From: Bacillota bacterium
Lineage (GTDB): Bacteria; Bacillota; Clostridia; Caldicoprobacterales; DTU083
Length of the DNA: 56,638 nucleotides
Direction of reading: 5' to 3'
Assembly (NCBI GenBank): GCA_029549985.1
Contig: JAKPIB010000035.1
Span: 93,319-149,956, forward strand
The position numbers and the translations under genes are program-made. The notes below the pieces were generated by a model. It was not told the origin of the DNA. It saw nothing but the letters and a program-made list of their open reading frames with translations, and made no database searches. Positions 27,389 through 37,036 of the stretch are shown here, piece after piece. Numbering within the stretch: position 1 is the first letter of the stretch; every line of letters starts with the position of its first letter.

Positions 27389-28378
27389 ATGAAATACATA
27401 CTGGGTATTGATACCAGCTGCTACACCACCTCGTTAGCTTGTGTGTCACTGGAAGGAAAGCTGCTGCTCAGCAAGCAAAAGCTGCTTAGTGTGCCTGATG
27501 GTGCTAGAGGATTACAGCAATCAAGTGCTGTATTTTCACATTTAAGAAATCTTCCCGAGTTGTCGGCTACTATGCAAGACAGCTTGCCTGACGGGGAACT
27601 GGTCGCAATTTGCGCCAGTATAAAACCAAGGCCCTACAAGGATTCATACATGCCGGTATTCGTAGTAGGAGAAAGCCTTGGTGCAACATTGGCCAAACTT
27701 GCCGGTGTTCCTTTTTATACAACCACCCACCAGGAAAATCATATAATGGCAGGTCTGTATTCAAACGACCGGATGCAAATGGAAAAGCATTTTCTTGCTT
27801 TGCATTTGTCCGGTGGTACGACGGAGCTTTTGGAGGTATGGGCGCACACAACAGGTTTTGATATAAACCTCATAGGGTCAACTCAGGATCTGCATGCAGG
27901 GCAACTTGTCGATAGGATAGGAGTGGCTCTGGGGCTTGGATTCCCATCAGGCCCCAACCTGGAAGCCCTTGCTGAAAAGGCTGATAAACCGATCCACATA
28001 CCATATTATGTTAAGGATTTGACTGTAAGCTTTTCCGGATCTGAATCACATGCTCAAAGGCTCATTGCCAAGAATGCAGATAAGGCCGGTATAGCACGAG
28101 GTGTATACCAAGTGCTGAACAAAACAATCTGCAAATGGCTGGAAAATGCTGCTGATAAAGGCTATCCCACTTCAGTGCTGCTGGTAGGTGGTGTTTCATC
28201 AAGCATGATACTACGAGAAGAGCTGAATGTTCAACTGAGAAAAGCAGGCAAGAATATGTCACTGTACTTCGCTCTGCCTCAACTGTCGAAGGACAACGCT
28301 GTAGGTACTGCTTACTTAGGGCTAAAGGCATATATGAATGACAAATACAAGGCCGGTGCTGGCTTGCCATTAAAATAA
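27389..28378 (+). CDS. Kae1/TsaD-like paralogue (O-sialoglycoprotein endopeptidase family)
   Basis: An ASKHA-fold protein related to TsaD, the threonylcarbamoyl transferase that makes t6A in tRNA. It has LGIDTSCYTTSLA at the N-terminus, the metal-binding TTHQENHIMAG histidines, LHLSGGTTELLEV, a GLGFPSGPNLEALA segment and a C-terminal VLLVGGVSSS phosphate motif. At 329 aa with many divergent loops it looks like the clostridial paralogue encoded between nusB and folD, not the main TsaD. Its own function is unknown. Confidence 0.83.
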   Translation: MKYILGIDTSCYTTSLACVSLEGKLLLSKQKLLSVPDGARGLQQSSAVFSHLRNLPELSATMQDSLPDGELVAICASIKPRPYKDSYMPVFVVGESLGATLAKLAGVPFYTTTHQENHIMAGLYSNDRMQMEKHFLALHLSGGTTELLEVWAHTTGFDINLIGSTQDLHAGQLVDRIGVALGLGFPSGPNLEALAEKADKPIHIPYYVKDLTVSFSGSESHAQRLIAKNADKAGIARGVYQVLNKTICKWLENAADKGYPTSVLLVGGVSSSMILREELNVQLRKAGKNMSLYFALPQLSKDNAVGTAYLGLKAYMNDKYKAGAGLPLK

Positions 28379-28404
28379 ATAAGCATTAACAAGGAGGAAC
28401 AAGC

Positions 28405-29265
28405 ATGTCTGCTCACTTGATCGATGGGAAAGCCTTGTCCCAGAAAATATTAGATTCAGTAAAGCATGAAATCGAAAGCCTGTCAAGATCGGGCAAACCT
28501 GTACCAGGACTGGCAGTCATTCTAGTTGGAGATGATCCCGCTTCAAAAATATATGTGAGAAACAAGGAGCGAGCTTGTCAGGCAACCGGTATCAAGTCCA
28601 ACGTCATCACCCTGGACGAAAGGACCACGGAAGAAGAACTGCTAAGCATTATTGATACGTTGAATAAGGATGACGGGATACATGGCATCCTGGTTCAATT
28701 GCCTTTACCGTCTCACATCAATGAAAGCAAGGTCATCGAGGCAATAAGCCCATACAAGGATGTTGACGGTTTTCATCCAATAAACCGCGGCAGGCTGCTT
28801 ACTGGCGAGGATTGCCTGGAACCTTGCACGCCAAAGGGAATTATACACCTGATCCAAAGTACGGGAATAGATATTACAGGCAAGCATGCGGTAGTAATCG
28901 GCAGAAGCAATAATGTCGGGAAACCGGCTGGCCTTATGCTGTTGAGAAATAACGCTACTGTAACGATAGCTCATACAAAGACACAAGACCTCCCATCTGT
29001 TTCAAGGACAGCTGACATCCTTGTGGTAGCAGCAGGCAGGCCACGCCTGGTAGACGAAACCTTTATCAAAGAAGGCGCTGTAGTCATAGATGTCGGGATC
29101 AGCAGAGTAGACGGAAAAATAACAGGAGATGTGGATTTTGACAAAGTAAAAGAAAAGGCCGGCTATATAACTCCCGTACCGGGGGGCGTTGGACCGATGA
29201 CAGTAGCTACGCTGATGGAGAACACGCTCAAAGCAGCAAAGAGGGCCATATGCAAGACTTCATAA
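28405..29265 (+). CDS. folD: Bifunctional methylenetetrahydrofolate dehydrogenase/cyclohydrolase
   Basis: Interconverts methylene- and formyl-tetrahydrofolate. Catalytic region [18 protein letters not shown] with YxxxK near residue 50, [27 protein letters not shown], and the NADP site [17 protein letters not shown]; it ends [18 protein letters not shown]. Length is 286 aa. RBS AAGGAGGA. It overlaps xseA by 16 bp, the usual nusB-folD-xseA arrangement. Confidence 0.96.
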   Translation: MSAHLIDGKALSQKILDSVKHEIESLSRSGKPVPGLAVILVGDDPASKIYVRNKERACQATGIKSNVITLDERTTEEELLSIIDTLNKDDGIHGILVQLPLPSHINESKVIEAISPYKDVDGFHPINRGRLLTGEDCLEPCTPKGIIHLIQSTGIDITGKHAVVIGRSNNVGKPAGLMLLRNNATVTIAHTKTQDLPSVSRTADILVVAAGRPRLVDETFIKEGAVVIDVGISRVDGKITGDVDFDKVKEKAGYITPVPGGVGPMTVATLMENTLKAAKRAICKTS

Positions 29266-30494
29266 TCACGGTTCACCAGCTCAATGAATATGTCAGGTCG
29301 CTTATAGCACGCGACCCGCTACTGCAGCAAGTCAAGGTCAGAGGTGAGATTTCCAATTTTAAGCTCCATTCATCCGGTCATATGTACTTTTCTTTGAAGG
29401 ATGAAAAGGCCAGGATCCAATGCGTTTTTTTCCGTCAAAGCAATACAGGGCTAAAATTCATACCTAAAGATGGTATGAGGGTCTTGGCAAGCGGCTATGT
29501 TTCCATATATACAAAGGACGGCCAGTATCAGCTATATGTGAATGAGCTTCAGCCTGACGGAATCGGAGAGCTCTATTTGGCTTTTGAGGCTTTGAAAAGG
29601 AAACTTAGAGAAGAAGGCTTATTTGACCCAGGGCACAAAAAGCCCTTACCTTTGCTGCCGAGCAAGATTGCTGTTGTAACATCAAACACCGGCGCGGCTA
29701 TACGGGATATTATCAAAGTAGCCAGACGGAGAAATAAAAATATAGATATACTGGTGATTCCAGTGCGGGTCCAGGGCGTCGAAGCGCCGGACCAGATATC
29801 AAAAGCCATAAGATATGCAAATACCAGATCTGATATAGACCTGATCATAGTCGGCCGCGGCGGTGGGTCGATCGAAGAGCTTTGGGCATTCAATGAGGAA
29901 GAGGTGGCCAGAGCGATTTGGGAATCCAATATCCCGGTGATATCCGCTGTGGGCCATGAAACTGATTACACTATTGCAGATTTTGTTGCTGACGTGCGGG
30001 CCGCTACCCCTTCTGTGGCTGCAGAGCTCGCTGTGCCGGAAAGCATAGCTCTTCAATCGCAAATCACGGGTCTGAGGAAAGCACTTTTGGAAGCTATATT
30101 GGTCAATCTAAACGCAAAGCAGCACAGACTAGATGTTGCAGGGAAGAGCTATATTTTTAAATCACCTCAGCTGCTACTCAGCCAGAAGATCCAGCTATAT
30201 GATATGCTGTATCAGAGGTTCTGCTCGTCAGTCAGATCCATGCTGCAGAAGAAAAGTGATTTGCTTGAAAAGCATATGACCTCGCTTAAGGCGCTTGACC
30301 CTTTGAATGTCCTTGGAAGGGGATTCGTATATATAGTCAATGCCGAAACCGGTGCTTCGATCCAATCGATCAACTCAATAAAGCCTTCAGACCGTATTAG
30401 GCTATGTTTCAAGGACGGTCGCGCTGATGCACTGATTGAAAATCTAGAAGTATATCAGAGCTGCGATAATACAAAAATCAATAATAAAAGGTGA
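29250..30494 (+). CDS. xseA: Exodeoxyribonuclease VII large subunit
   Basis: Large subunit of ExoVII, which degrades single-stranded DNA. N-terminal OB-fold ([46 protein letters not shown]), then the catalytic domain with [37 protein letters not shown] and [30 protein letters not shown]. The C-terminal helical part binds XseB. Length is 414 aa, near family size. Confidence 0.96.
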   Translation: MQDFIITVHQLNEYVRSLIARDPLLQQVKVRGEISNFKLHSSGHMYFSLKDEKARIQCVFFRQSNTGLKFIPKDGMRVLASGYVSIYTKDGQYQLYVNELQPDGIGELYLAFEALKRKLREEGLFDPGHKKPLPLLPSKIAVVTSNTGAAIRDIIKVARRRNKNIDILVIPVRVQGVEAPDQISKAIRYANTRSDIDLIIVGRGGGSIEELWAFNEEEVARAIWESNIPVISAVGHETDYTIADFVADVRAATPSVAAELAVPESIALQSQITGLRKALLEAILVNLNAKQHRLDVAGKSYIFKSPQLLLSQKIQLYDMLYQRFCSSVRSMLQKKSDLLEKHMTSLKALDPLNVLGRGFVYIVNAETGASIQSINSIKPSDRIRLCFKDGRADALIENLEVYQSCDNTKINNKR

Positions 30495-30499
30495 AAAAT

Positions 30500-30760
30500 A
30501 TGAAGGATATAGATATAAGAAGCGAACAGCTGACCTTTGAAGAAGCTATAGGGGAACTGGAGTCGATCGTAGCAGCGCTGGAAGAGGGCGATGTCCCTCT
30601 TGAAAAAGCACTTGAGCTGTTCAAGCGTGGCATGGATATGGCTGACCTGTGCAGTAAAAAGCTTATTGAAGCCCAGGGTATCATAAAACAGCTTACTCGT
30701 AGCAGCAGTGGTGAACTGGAGGAAGTGATCTTTGATACTGAGGACAAGGAGCTGCTTTAA
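30500..30760 (+). CDS. xseB: Exodeoxyribonuclease VII small subunit
   Basis: A helical hairpin protein, LTFEEAIGELESIVAALEEGDVPLEKALELFKRGM being the family signature. ATG 30500 follows AAGGTGA and gives 86 aa; a GTG at 30491 would overlap xseA by 4 bp. The stop overlaps the ispA ATG (TAATG). Several XseB wrap each XseA helix in the holoenzyme. Confidence 0.95.
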   Translation: MKDIDIRSEQLTFEEAIGELESIVAALEEGDVPLEKALELFKRGMDMADLCSKKLIEAQGIIKQLTRSSSGELEEVIFDTEDKELL

Positions 30761-31650
30761 TGGACTTTCAATCTTTGTACGACTATAAAAAAGGACTTGT
30801 CAATACGGCCCTTAAAGAACTGATTGACAAGGTAGCTGGCTGTCATGGCAAGCTGTTGGATTCTGTAAAGTATAGCCTATTTGCAGGCGGAAAGCGTTTA
30901 CGGCCTATACTTTTACTGTCTGCCAATGAACTGGTGGAAGATGACAACGAGGACAAGATGCATCTGGCATGTGCTGTTGAAATGATCCATACATACTCAC
31001 TGATACATGATGACCTGCCTGCCATGGACAACGACGAATACAGGCGCGGTATGCTTACCAACCATATGGTGTACGGAGAAGCGATGGCGATACTGGCCGG
31101 AGATGCCCTCCTTAACCTGGCATACGAGACAATGATACGCAATATACCAGCAGAGCTTGACAGGATGCAGAGATATTTGAAAGCCGTTTCTGTAATAGCC
31201 AGCGCCTCAGGTATGTCAGGAATGATTGGCGGCCAGGCTGCCGATATAGATAATGGCAGTGTTGACAAAACAGAAGATGTGTTAAACTATATACACCAGC
31301 ATAAGACAGAAGCCCTGATTACTGCTTCATTATATGCGGGAATGCTTCTGTCAGACCATAGAAAAGAGCTGCTTGAGCCTGTTATCGCATATGGTAAAGC
31401 TATCGGGCTGGCTTTTCAAATCACCGATGATATACTTGATGTAACAGGCGACATAACCACCTTGGGCAAAAAGCCCGGAAGCGATGAAAAAAACAGAAAG
31501 CTGACCTACCCCGGCAGATTCGGCCTTGAAGGTTCCCGCAGAATGGCGGAAAGGCTGATCGATGAAGCTGTTACGCATATATCCGTATTCGGCAAAAGGT
31601 CAGAATTTTTAAAGTGTTTGGCTTATTCCATCCTGGAACGGACCCAATAA
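30760..31650 (+). CDS. ispA: Polyprenyl (farnesyl/geranylgeranyl) diphosphate synthase
   Basis: Chain-elongating prenyl synthase. GGKRLRPIL substrate site, first Asp-rich motif LIHDDLPAMDNDEYRRG, GQAADI, and second motif FQITDDILDVTGD are present in 296 aa. The family and location (xseB-ispA ... dxs) indicate farnesyl diphosphate synthase, although exact product length cannot be fixed by eye. It links to dxs downstream, both in isoprenoid synthesis. Confidence 0.94.
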   Translation: MDFQSLYDYKKGLVNTALKELIDKVAGCHGKLLDSVKYSLFAGGKRLRPILLLSANELVEDDNEDKMHLACAVEMIHTYSLIHDDLPAMDNDEYRRGMLTNHMVYGEAMAILAGDALLNLAYETMIRNIPAELDRMQRYLKAVSVIASASGMSGMIGGQAADIDNGSVDKTEDVLNYIHQHKTEALITASLYAGMLLSDHRKELLEPVIAYGKAIGLAFQITDDILDVTGDITTLGKKPGSDEKNRKLTYPGRFGLEGSRRMAERLIDEAVTHISVFGKRSEFLKCLAYSILERTQ

Positions 31651-31662
31651 GGAGGACAGCAG

Positions 31663-32112
31663 GTGACATATTTAGGACAGATGATGAGGAACAGTATCCT
31701 ATGGTCAAGCCTATTAGCCTGGTTCATAGCTCAATTCCTCAAAGTGATACTTACGATCATATTTATGAAAAAACTGGACCTTCGTCGATTTGTGGGATCT
31801 GGAGGAATGCCTAGTTCACATACAGCTCTCGTTGTCAGCCTTGCTACATCTATCGGACTGGCGGAAGGATTTGATTCTCCATTGTTTGCGCTTGCTGCAG
31901 CGGTATCTCTTGTAGTTATGTACGATGCAGCAGGAGTCCGTAGAGCAGCAGGAAAGCAGGCAGCTATCCTGAATGAAATAATAGCAGCATTGCAGACACA
32001 TCAGTCCATACCAAACGAAAAGCTTAAAGAGCTAATCGGACATACGCCGATAGAAGTGATCGCAGGTGCATTACTGGGTATCATAGTATCCTTGATATTC
32101 GCTTATTCATAG
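31663..32112 (+). CDS. Divergent PAP2 family membrane protein (YuiD-like)
   Basis: A 149-aa protein with about four membrane segments and the motif GSGGMPSSHTALVVSLATSIGL, a reduced form of the PAP2 phosphatase signature, followed by MYDAAGVRRAAGKQAAILNEI and LKELIGHTPIEVIAGALLG. Probably a membrane phosphatase acting on lipid-linked or prenyl phosphates, fitting the isoprenoid neighbours; the substrate is unknown. GTG start after GGAGGACAG. Confidence 0.87.
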   Translation: MTYLGQMMRNSILWSSLLAWFIAQFLKVILTIIFMKKLDLRRFVGSGGMPSSHTALVVSLATSIGLAEGFDSPLFALAAAVSLVVMYDAAGVRRAAGKQAAILNEIIAALQTHQSIPNEKLKELIGHTPIEVIAGALLGIIVSLIFAYS

Positions 32113-32222
32113 AATATCTAAGTAAGCCTGAGTCAGCAGCAATCTTGGAGGCATTTGTGACCCGACATTGTCATTTATGCTGCCAGTCCTGAAACACAGA
32201 GCGTGCTTGTAGATAATAGAAA

Positions 32223-32251
32223 TTGTATCATTACCATGTTTATGATATAAT
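32223..32251 (+). promoter_or_regulatory. Sigma-A promoter of the OLE RNA
   Basis: TTGTAT (32223-32228), 17 bp, TATAAT (32246-32251). Transcription would start at about 32258, exactly at the first base before the 5' arm of the long-range helix of the RNA. The 110 bp before it, after the PAP2-like gene, show no gene. Confidence 0.65.
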
Positions 32252-32257
32252 ATTTAA

Positions 32258-32850
32258 TCCGGTGGTACAGTATTCTAGTCAGTACAGCCAATTTTGAAGA
32301 CGGGCCTAAAAATCCGTTAAAGGGCATATCGATGAAGTTCCTGGTGCCGGCCCCTGACGCCCAGTCGGGAGTTGGTGCTGGGAGTTAAGGAAGAAGGGCG
32401 ATCCGCAATGGCATGCGGGCGTTGACCCAGCTTCCGTGGAGACCCAAGCGGGTGGTTAAAGCTACTACTTGGGATTAAACCTGTATTGCGGTAAAAGCTG
32501 TGTACAGTGTAGCCTGCCTTGAGTGAGCTAGGCGGATAGTAAATCAGGCTGAAGATAAGGGATCCATTATCTTATAGCTATTGTTGCTTGAAACCTAGTT
32601 TGCAAAAGAGGCTAGAAATTGGTGTGACTGTTGAGGAAAGCTCCTAGACTGCCATTATGGGTGTATTGGGGATTACAGTGTGGACTAAGTGGTGATTCAG
32701 TTTTACTGCTGGCGACACAGTAAGTCAGGCTTTAAAGGGAAACCGCCCTTTTCGGCGACGGAGGGTAGCCCGACGGGAAATCCTACTGGACCAAAGCCGC
32801 AAAGTTTACTCAATACATTACCACCGGTGACTACATAAGCCGGAGTGTTG
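32258..32850 (+). ncRNA. ole: OLE RNA (ornate large extremophilic RNA)
   Basis: A 590-bp stretch with no credible protein but dense helical potential, located between ispA and dxs and directly upstream of an OapA-like gene, which is the known OLE context. CCGGTGGTA (32259-32267) pairs perfectly with TACCACCGG (32819-32827) and would join the ends. Local stems include ACCCAAG/CTTGGGA near 32441-32475 and AAGATAA/TTATCTT near 32552-32574. GC-rich purine blocks such as GGGAGTTAAGGAAGAAGGGCGA look like conserved OLE elements. OLE RNA sits at the membrane with OapA and is linked to stress and magnesium responses. The exact 3' end is not fixed. Confidence 0.85.
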
Positions 32851-32854
32851 AATT

Positions 32855-33481
32855 TTGTTAAAGAACAAAAGTAAAAACAAAGGCCGGGAACATCGTTTTG
32901 ACTACGTATGGGTGCTGAAGGTCTTTTTAGCAACCTTTATCATAACCAGCATTTTAAGTTTTAGTTCAAGCAAACTGATGGAAGACTTCAATATCACCTT
33001 ATCACTTTTAGCTTTAATCATAATCATCACTATCGGTATAGTTTTTGATATTATAGGTGTATCGGTCACTGCTGCTTCAGAAGTACCGATGATATCACTT
33101 GCTTCAAAAAAAGCTCGAGGAGCTCTGGAAGCAGTCAGACTTATAAGAAACGCCGACCTTGTTTCCAGTATATGTAATGATATTGTAGGGGACATATGCG
33201 GCATCATAAGCGGATCTGCTGGAAGCATACTCGTTATCAGGCTTACATCCGGTTTAATCTCATGGGATATAACCATTTTGAGCATACTAATAAGCAGCCT
33301 GATAGCAGCCTTTACAGTCGGAGGGAAAGCCCTGGGCAAATCTGTAGCAATACGAAATTGTCAAAGTATTGTATTTTCAGTAGGCTATATAATGTCTTTT
33401 TTTTCTATCCAAAATCACGAGTTCAACAGTTACAGTAAAAGGAGAAACCGGAAAAATGGCACTGCTGGATCAGATAAATGA
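32855..33481 (+). CDS. oapA: OLE-associated protein OapA (membrane protein)
   Basis: A 208-aa membrane protein. A basic N-terminus (KNKSKNKGREHR) is followed by about four hydrophobic segments (VFLATFIITSILSFSS, LSLLALIIIITIGIVFDIIGV, IISGSAGSILVIRLTSG, ISSLIAAFTVGGKAL), with a conserved-looking GVSVTAASEVPMISLASKKARGALEAVRLIRNADLVSSICNDIVGD stretch resembling CNNM/DUF21 proteins. The location immediately after the OLE RNA defines it as OapA, the membrane partner of that RNA. TTG start with GGAG 9 bases before. Overlaps dxs by 26 bp. Confidence 0.85.
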   Translation: MLKNKSKNKGREHRFDYVWVLKVFLATFIITSILSFSSSKLMEDFNITLSLLALIIIITIGIVFDIIGVSVTAASEVPMISLASKKARGALEAVRLIRNADLVSSICNDIVGDICGIISGSAGSILVIRLTSGLISWDITILSILISSLIAAFTVGGKALGKSVAIRNCQSIVFSVGYIMSFFSIQNHEFNSYSKRRNRKNGTAGSDK

Positions 33482-35360
33482 ACCGGATGACCTAAAAAAG
33501 CTGGATCAGGGTAAGCTTCCCGCACTGGCTGAGGAAATCAGAAAGTTCATACTGCAGCATGTATCCGTGACAGGCGGTCATCTTGCTTCCAACCTGGGCG
33601 TAGTTGAACTGACCATAGCGCTGCATTATGTTTACAACAGCCCATCGGACAAGATCATCTGGGATGTGGGACATCAGAGCTATGTTCACAAGATCCTGAC
33701 ATCCCGCAAGGATAATTTCTATACTCTGCGTTCTTATGGCGGTCTTAGCGGTTTTCCAAAGAGAAAGGAAAGTGTCCACGACATCTTCGAAACAGGACAC
33801 AGTAGTACGTCGATTTCTGCTGCTTTAGGCATAGCAAGAGCAAGGGACCTTAAAAAGGAGCTCTATCATGTAATTGCAGTAGTCGGAGATGGAGCCCTGA
33901 CAGGCGGAATGGCATTTGAAGCGATGAATGATGCAGGTCATTCTGATACCAACCTGACAGTCATACTCAATGATAATGAAATGTCCATATCCCAAAATGT
34001 CGGAGCACTGGCGACTCACCTGACCAGGATAAGATCCAACCCCAGGTACAACTGGCTGAAAAAAGTAGTAGAATCGCAGCTCAGAGGTTTGCCTCTAATA
34101 GGAAGGCCTATGGCCAATGGCATAGAAAAGCTCAAAAACAGTTTGAAATATCTGCTCGTACCGGGCATTATTTTTGAAGAAATGGGCTTCACATACATGG
34201 GCCCAGTAAACGGGCATGACCTCAACGGTCTGGTGTCAGTGTTCGAAAGGGCAAAAAAGGTAAAAGGTCCTGTCCTTATACATGTAATTACCAAAAAGGG
34301 AAAAGGCTATGATTTCTCAGAAACCAATCCTGAACGATATCATGGGGTACCTCCCTTTGATCTGGAGCATGGCTGCGAGCAGGACATAGAAGCCAATATG
34401 ACATATTCTATGACCTTTGGGAGACATTTGACTTCAATTGCTGAGAAAAACAACGATATAGTCGCTATTACAGTAGCCATGCCTGAAGGGACAGGTCTGA
34501 CCCCGTTTAAGGATAGGTTTCCGGAAAGATTTTTTGATGTAGGTATAGCAGAGCAGCATGCGGTAACCCTGGCTGCCGGTATGGCGGCTAACGGATTGAG
34601 GCCTGTAGTAGCTATTTATTCAACATTTTTTCAAAGGGCTTATGATCAAGTACTACACGATGTTTGTCAGCAGAACCTTCCTGTAATTTTCGCCCTTGAC
34701 AGGGCAGGAATAGTTGGAGAGGATGGCGAAACACATCAGGGAGTATTCGATATCAGTTACTTGCAGCATATACCTAATATCACACTGATGGCGCCTAAAA
34801 ACACATCCGAGCTGCGAAAAATGATGGACTATGCCCTGACTGTCAATGGGCCGGTAGCTATCCGCTATCCACGAGGCCGCGGCGGCATCGCAGAAAGCCT
34901 TCCGAGTCTGCCTTTGAGAGACCTAAGCTGGGAAATACTGGAGCATGGTTGTAAAGTTGCAGTTTTAGCCGTCGGGTCTATGGTAGAAGTCGCTATCCAG
35001 TTGTCAAAATGCCTAAAAGCTAGAAATATAAGACCCACGATAATCAATGCCCGTGTCATAAAACCTCTGGATCTCATCATGCTGAAGCAGCTTGCAAATG
35101 AAGCGGATTTGCTGGTCACTTTAGAGGATAATGTACTTATCGGAGGCTTTGGCAGCAGTGTAGTTCAATATGTCGTAGCGAACCGAATAGATGTACATGT
35201 CCTGAATTTCGGTATACCTGACAGATTTATCGAACATGGATCGATAAAGCGGCTCAGGGAAGAGCTGAAACTGGACCATGAAAGCATAGCTGATGAGATT
35301 AGCAAGGTGCTGGCCAGAGAGGAGAAAGCTTATGCAGGATTCACACAAGGAACGTATTGA
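33456..35360 (+). CDS. dxs: 1-deoxy-D-xylulose-5-phosphate synthase
   Basis: First enzyme of the methylerythritol phosphate pathway, thiamine diphosphate-dependent. GGHLASNLGVVELTIALHYV, the ThDP motif VGDGALTGGMAFEAMNDAGH ... NDNEMSIS, FEEMGFTYMGPVNGHD, and the transketolase pyrimidine domain with GIAEQHAVTLAAGMA and DRAGIVGEDGETHQG are all visible. Length is 634 aa, as usual. RBS AAAGGAGAA. Overlaps oapA at the start and tlyA at the end. Confidence 0.96.
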   Translation: MALLDQINEPDDLKKLDQGKLPALAEEIRKFILQHVSVTGGHLASNLGVVELTIALHYVYNSPSDKIIWDVGHQSYVHKILTSRKDNFYTLRSYGGLSGFPKRKESVHDIFETGHSSTSISAALGIARARDLKKELYHVIAVVGDGALTGGMAFEAMNDAGHSDTNLTVILNDNEMSISQNVGALATHLTRIRSNPRYNWLKKVVESQLRGLPLIGRPMANGIEKLKNSLKYLLVPGIIFEEMGFTYMGPVNGHDLNGLVSVFERAKKVKGPVLIHVITKKGKGYDFSETNPERYHGVPPFDLEHGCEQDIEANMTYSMTFGRHLTSIAEKNNDIVAITVAMPEGTGLTPFKDRFPERFFDVGIAEQHAVTLAAGMAANGLRPVVAIYSTFFQRAYDQVLHDVCQQNLPVIFALDRAGIVGEDGETHQGVFDISYLQHIPNITLMAPKNTSELRKMMDYALTVNGPVAIRYPRGRGGIAESLPSLPLRDLSWEILEHGCKVAVLAVGSMVEVAIQLSKCLKARNIRPTIINARVIKPLDLIMLKQLANEADLLVTLEDNVLIGGFGSSVVQYVVANRIDVHVLNFGIPDRFIEHGSIKRLREELKLDHESIADEISKVLAREEKAYAGFTQGTY

Positions 35361-36159
35361 TGTCCTCCTGGTCAGTAAAAACCTGGCTTCTTCACGAGAA
35401 AAGGCCAAAAGGATGATCATGGCAGGCCTTGTGTTTGCAGGCGGACAAAGAGTGGATAAGCCGGGTACCCTGATAGACCCAGATGATCAAATTGAAGTCA
35501 GAGGGGAAGATCACCCTTATGTCAGCCGAGGCGGCCTGAAGCTGGAAAAAGCGCTAAGAAAGTTCGACATTCCTGTCAAAGGACTGACTTTTATGGACAT
35601 AGGGGCATCTACCGGTGGATTTACTGACTGCTTGCTTAAAAACGGGGCATCAAAGGTATACGCAATAGATGTAGGATACGGTCAGCTTGCCTGGGAGCTT
35701 AGACAGGATCCCAGAGTAATGGTTATGGAGAGGACCAATGTCCGAAATATAACCAAGGCTGATATCAAGGATGCGATCCAGGGAGCCGTGATCGATGTTT
35801 CCTTTATATCTTTAAGGTTAGTCCTGCCAGTGGTCTATGATATCCTCGAATGGGACAGCCATATAGTCGCATTGATCAAACCGCAGTTTGAAGTCGGGAG
35901 AGGGAAGGTCGGCAAAAAGGGAGTCGTGCGCGACAAATCCCTGCATCTTGAGGCTGTACTTTCTATACTGGACTTTTGCCCAAAAATCGGGCTTTGCATT
36001 CGAAATCTTGACTATTCACCGATTACCGGCCCACAGGGAAATATTGAGTTTCTGGCTCACTTATATAAGGGGAGCAATCAGGAAAATATGGATATCAGTA
36101 AATTAGCTGCGCAAGCAGTAGATGAAGCCCATGACTTTTTTGACAACAAGGACAGGTGA
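35332..36159 (+). CDS. tlyA: TlyA family rRNA methyltransferase/hemolysin
   Basis: N-terminal S4 RNA-binding domain (ERIDVLLVSKNLASSREKAKRMIMAGLVFAGG) followed by an FtsJ-like SAM methyltransferase with TFMDIGASTGGFTDCLLKNGASKVYAIDVGYGQL and FISLRLVLP. TlyA 2'-O-methylates rRNA cytidines in mycobacteria. ATG 35332 follows GAGGAG inside the end of dxs. Length is 275 aa. Classic dxs-tlyA-nadK-argR-recN order. Confidence 0.93.
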   Translation: MQDSHKERIDVLLVSKNLASSREKAKRMIMAGLVFAGGQRVDKPGTLIDPDDQIEVRGEDHPYVSRGGLKLEKALRKFDIPVKGLTFMDIGASTGGFTDCLLKNGASKVYAIDVGYGQLAWELRQDPRVMVMERTNVRNITKADIKDAIQGAVIDVSFISLRLVLPVVYDILEWDSHIVALIKPQFEVGRGKVGKKGVVRDKSLHLEAVLSILDFCPKIGLCIRNLDYSPITGPQGNIEFLAHLYKGSNQENMDISKLAAQAVDEAHDFFDNKDR

Positions 36160-36163
36160 AAAG

Positions 36164-37024
36164 ATGCTCAGCATTGGTATAGTATCAAATTTATCCAAAG
36201 ATGCAGGCGGCCAGAAAACAAGCATGATAATAGAAGCTGTTTTAGACCGCGATATGAAAGCATTTGTCCTTCCGCCTATCTATGAGCTCACCCAAAAGGG
36301 AATACTGACAGGAGAAAAGGATTTCTACGAAAAGTCGGATCTGATACTGGTTTTAGGCGGTGACGGAACCATACTTCACACAGCAAGGCAGGCAGCCAGA
36401 CACAACAAACCACTTTTGGGAATAAACCTGGGCCGGTTAGGATTCCTGGCGGAGGCCGAGCTGTCTGATTACAGCATGATATTGGATTCGGTAGCGGAGG
36501 GTTCTTACCAGGTCGAAAGCAGGATGATGCTACAAGCTGAGCTTATGCGTAAAGGCAGAACCAGTAAAAGCTTTTTAGCCTTGAATGACATAGCTGTGAC
36601 AAAAAGCTCCTACTCAAGGATCATACATCTGAAAGCATTGATAAATGGCAACGCTATCAACAATTACTCTGCAGATGGGATACTTGTATCAAGCCCAACA
36701 GGTTCTACCGCCTATTCCCTGTCTGCAGGAGGGCCTGTTATAGACCCTGGGATGGAGTGCTTACTGTTGACGCCCATTTGTCCGCACACTCTCAATTCCA
36801 GATCTATAGTGACAGATGCATCTTCCACGATCGAAATTGTCGTAGATGATACAAACAAAGATATAGTACTCACTATTGACGGTCAAGAGGGAGTAGAGCT
36901 CCAAAACGGCGACACGGTCCGGGTATGCAAGGCTGAGTACAAAGCCCAGCTAATCAAAATAAGCAAAAGGAACTTTTATACGCTGCTCCATGAGAAGCTG
37001 ACCGAAAGATTATATTATTACTAA
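36164..37024 (+). CDS. nadK: NAD kinase
   Basis: Makes NADP from NAD. The GGDGTILHTAR motif near residue 64, NLGRLGFLAEAEL, YSADGILVSSPTGSTAYSLSAGGPVI and the LTIDGQEG segment are characteristic. ATG 36164 follows AGGTGAAAAG; 286 aa. Only 4 bp separate it from tlyA. Confidence 0.95.
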   Translation: MLSIGIVSNLSKDAGGQKTSMIIEAVLDRDMKAFVLPPIYELTQKGILTGEKDFYEKSDLILVLGGDGTILHTARQAARHNKPLLGINLGRLGFLAEAELSDYSMILDSVAEGSYQVESRMMLQAELMRKGRTSKSFLALNDIAVTKSSYSRIIHLKALINGNAINNYSADGILVSSPTGSTAYSLSAGGPVIDPGMECLLLTPICPHTLNSRSIVTDASSTIEIVVDDTNKDIVLTIDGQEGVELQNGDTVRVCKAEYKAQLIKISKRNFYTLLHEKLTERLYYY

Positions 37025-37036
37025 GGCGGTGTGCTG

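Noticed and set aside
32703-32933. Minus-strand open frame of 76 codons over the end of the OLE RNA
   Set aside because: It has no ribosome site and its composition follows the RNA stems; the region is explained by the structured RNA and oapA.
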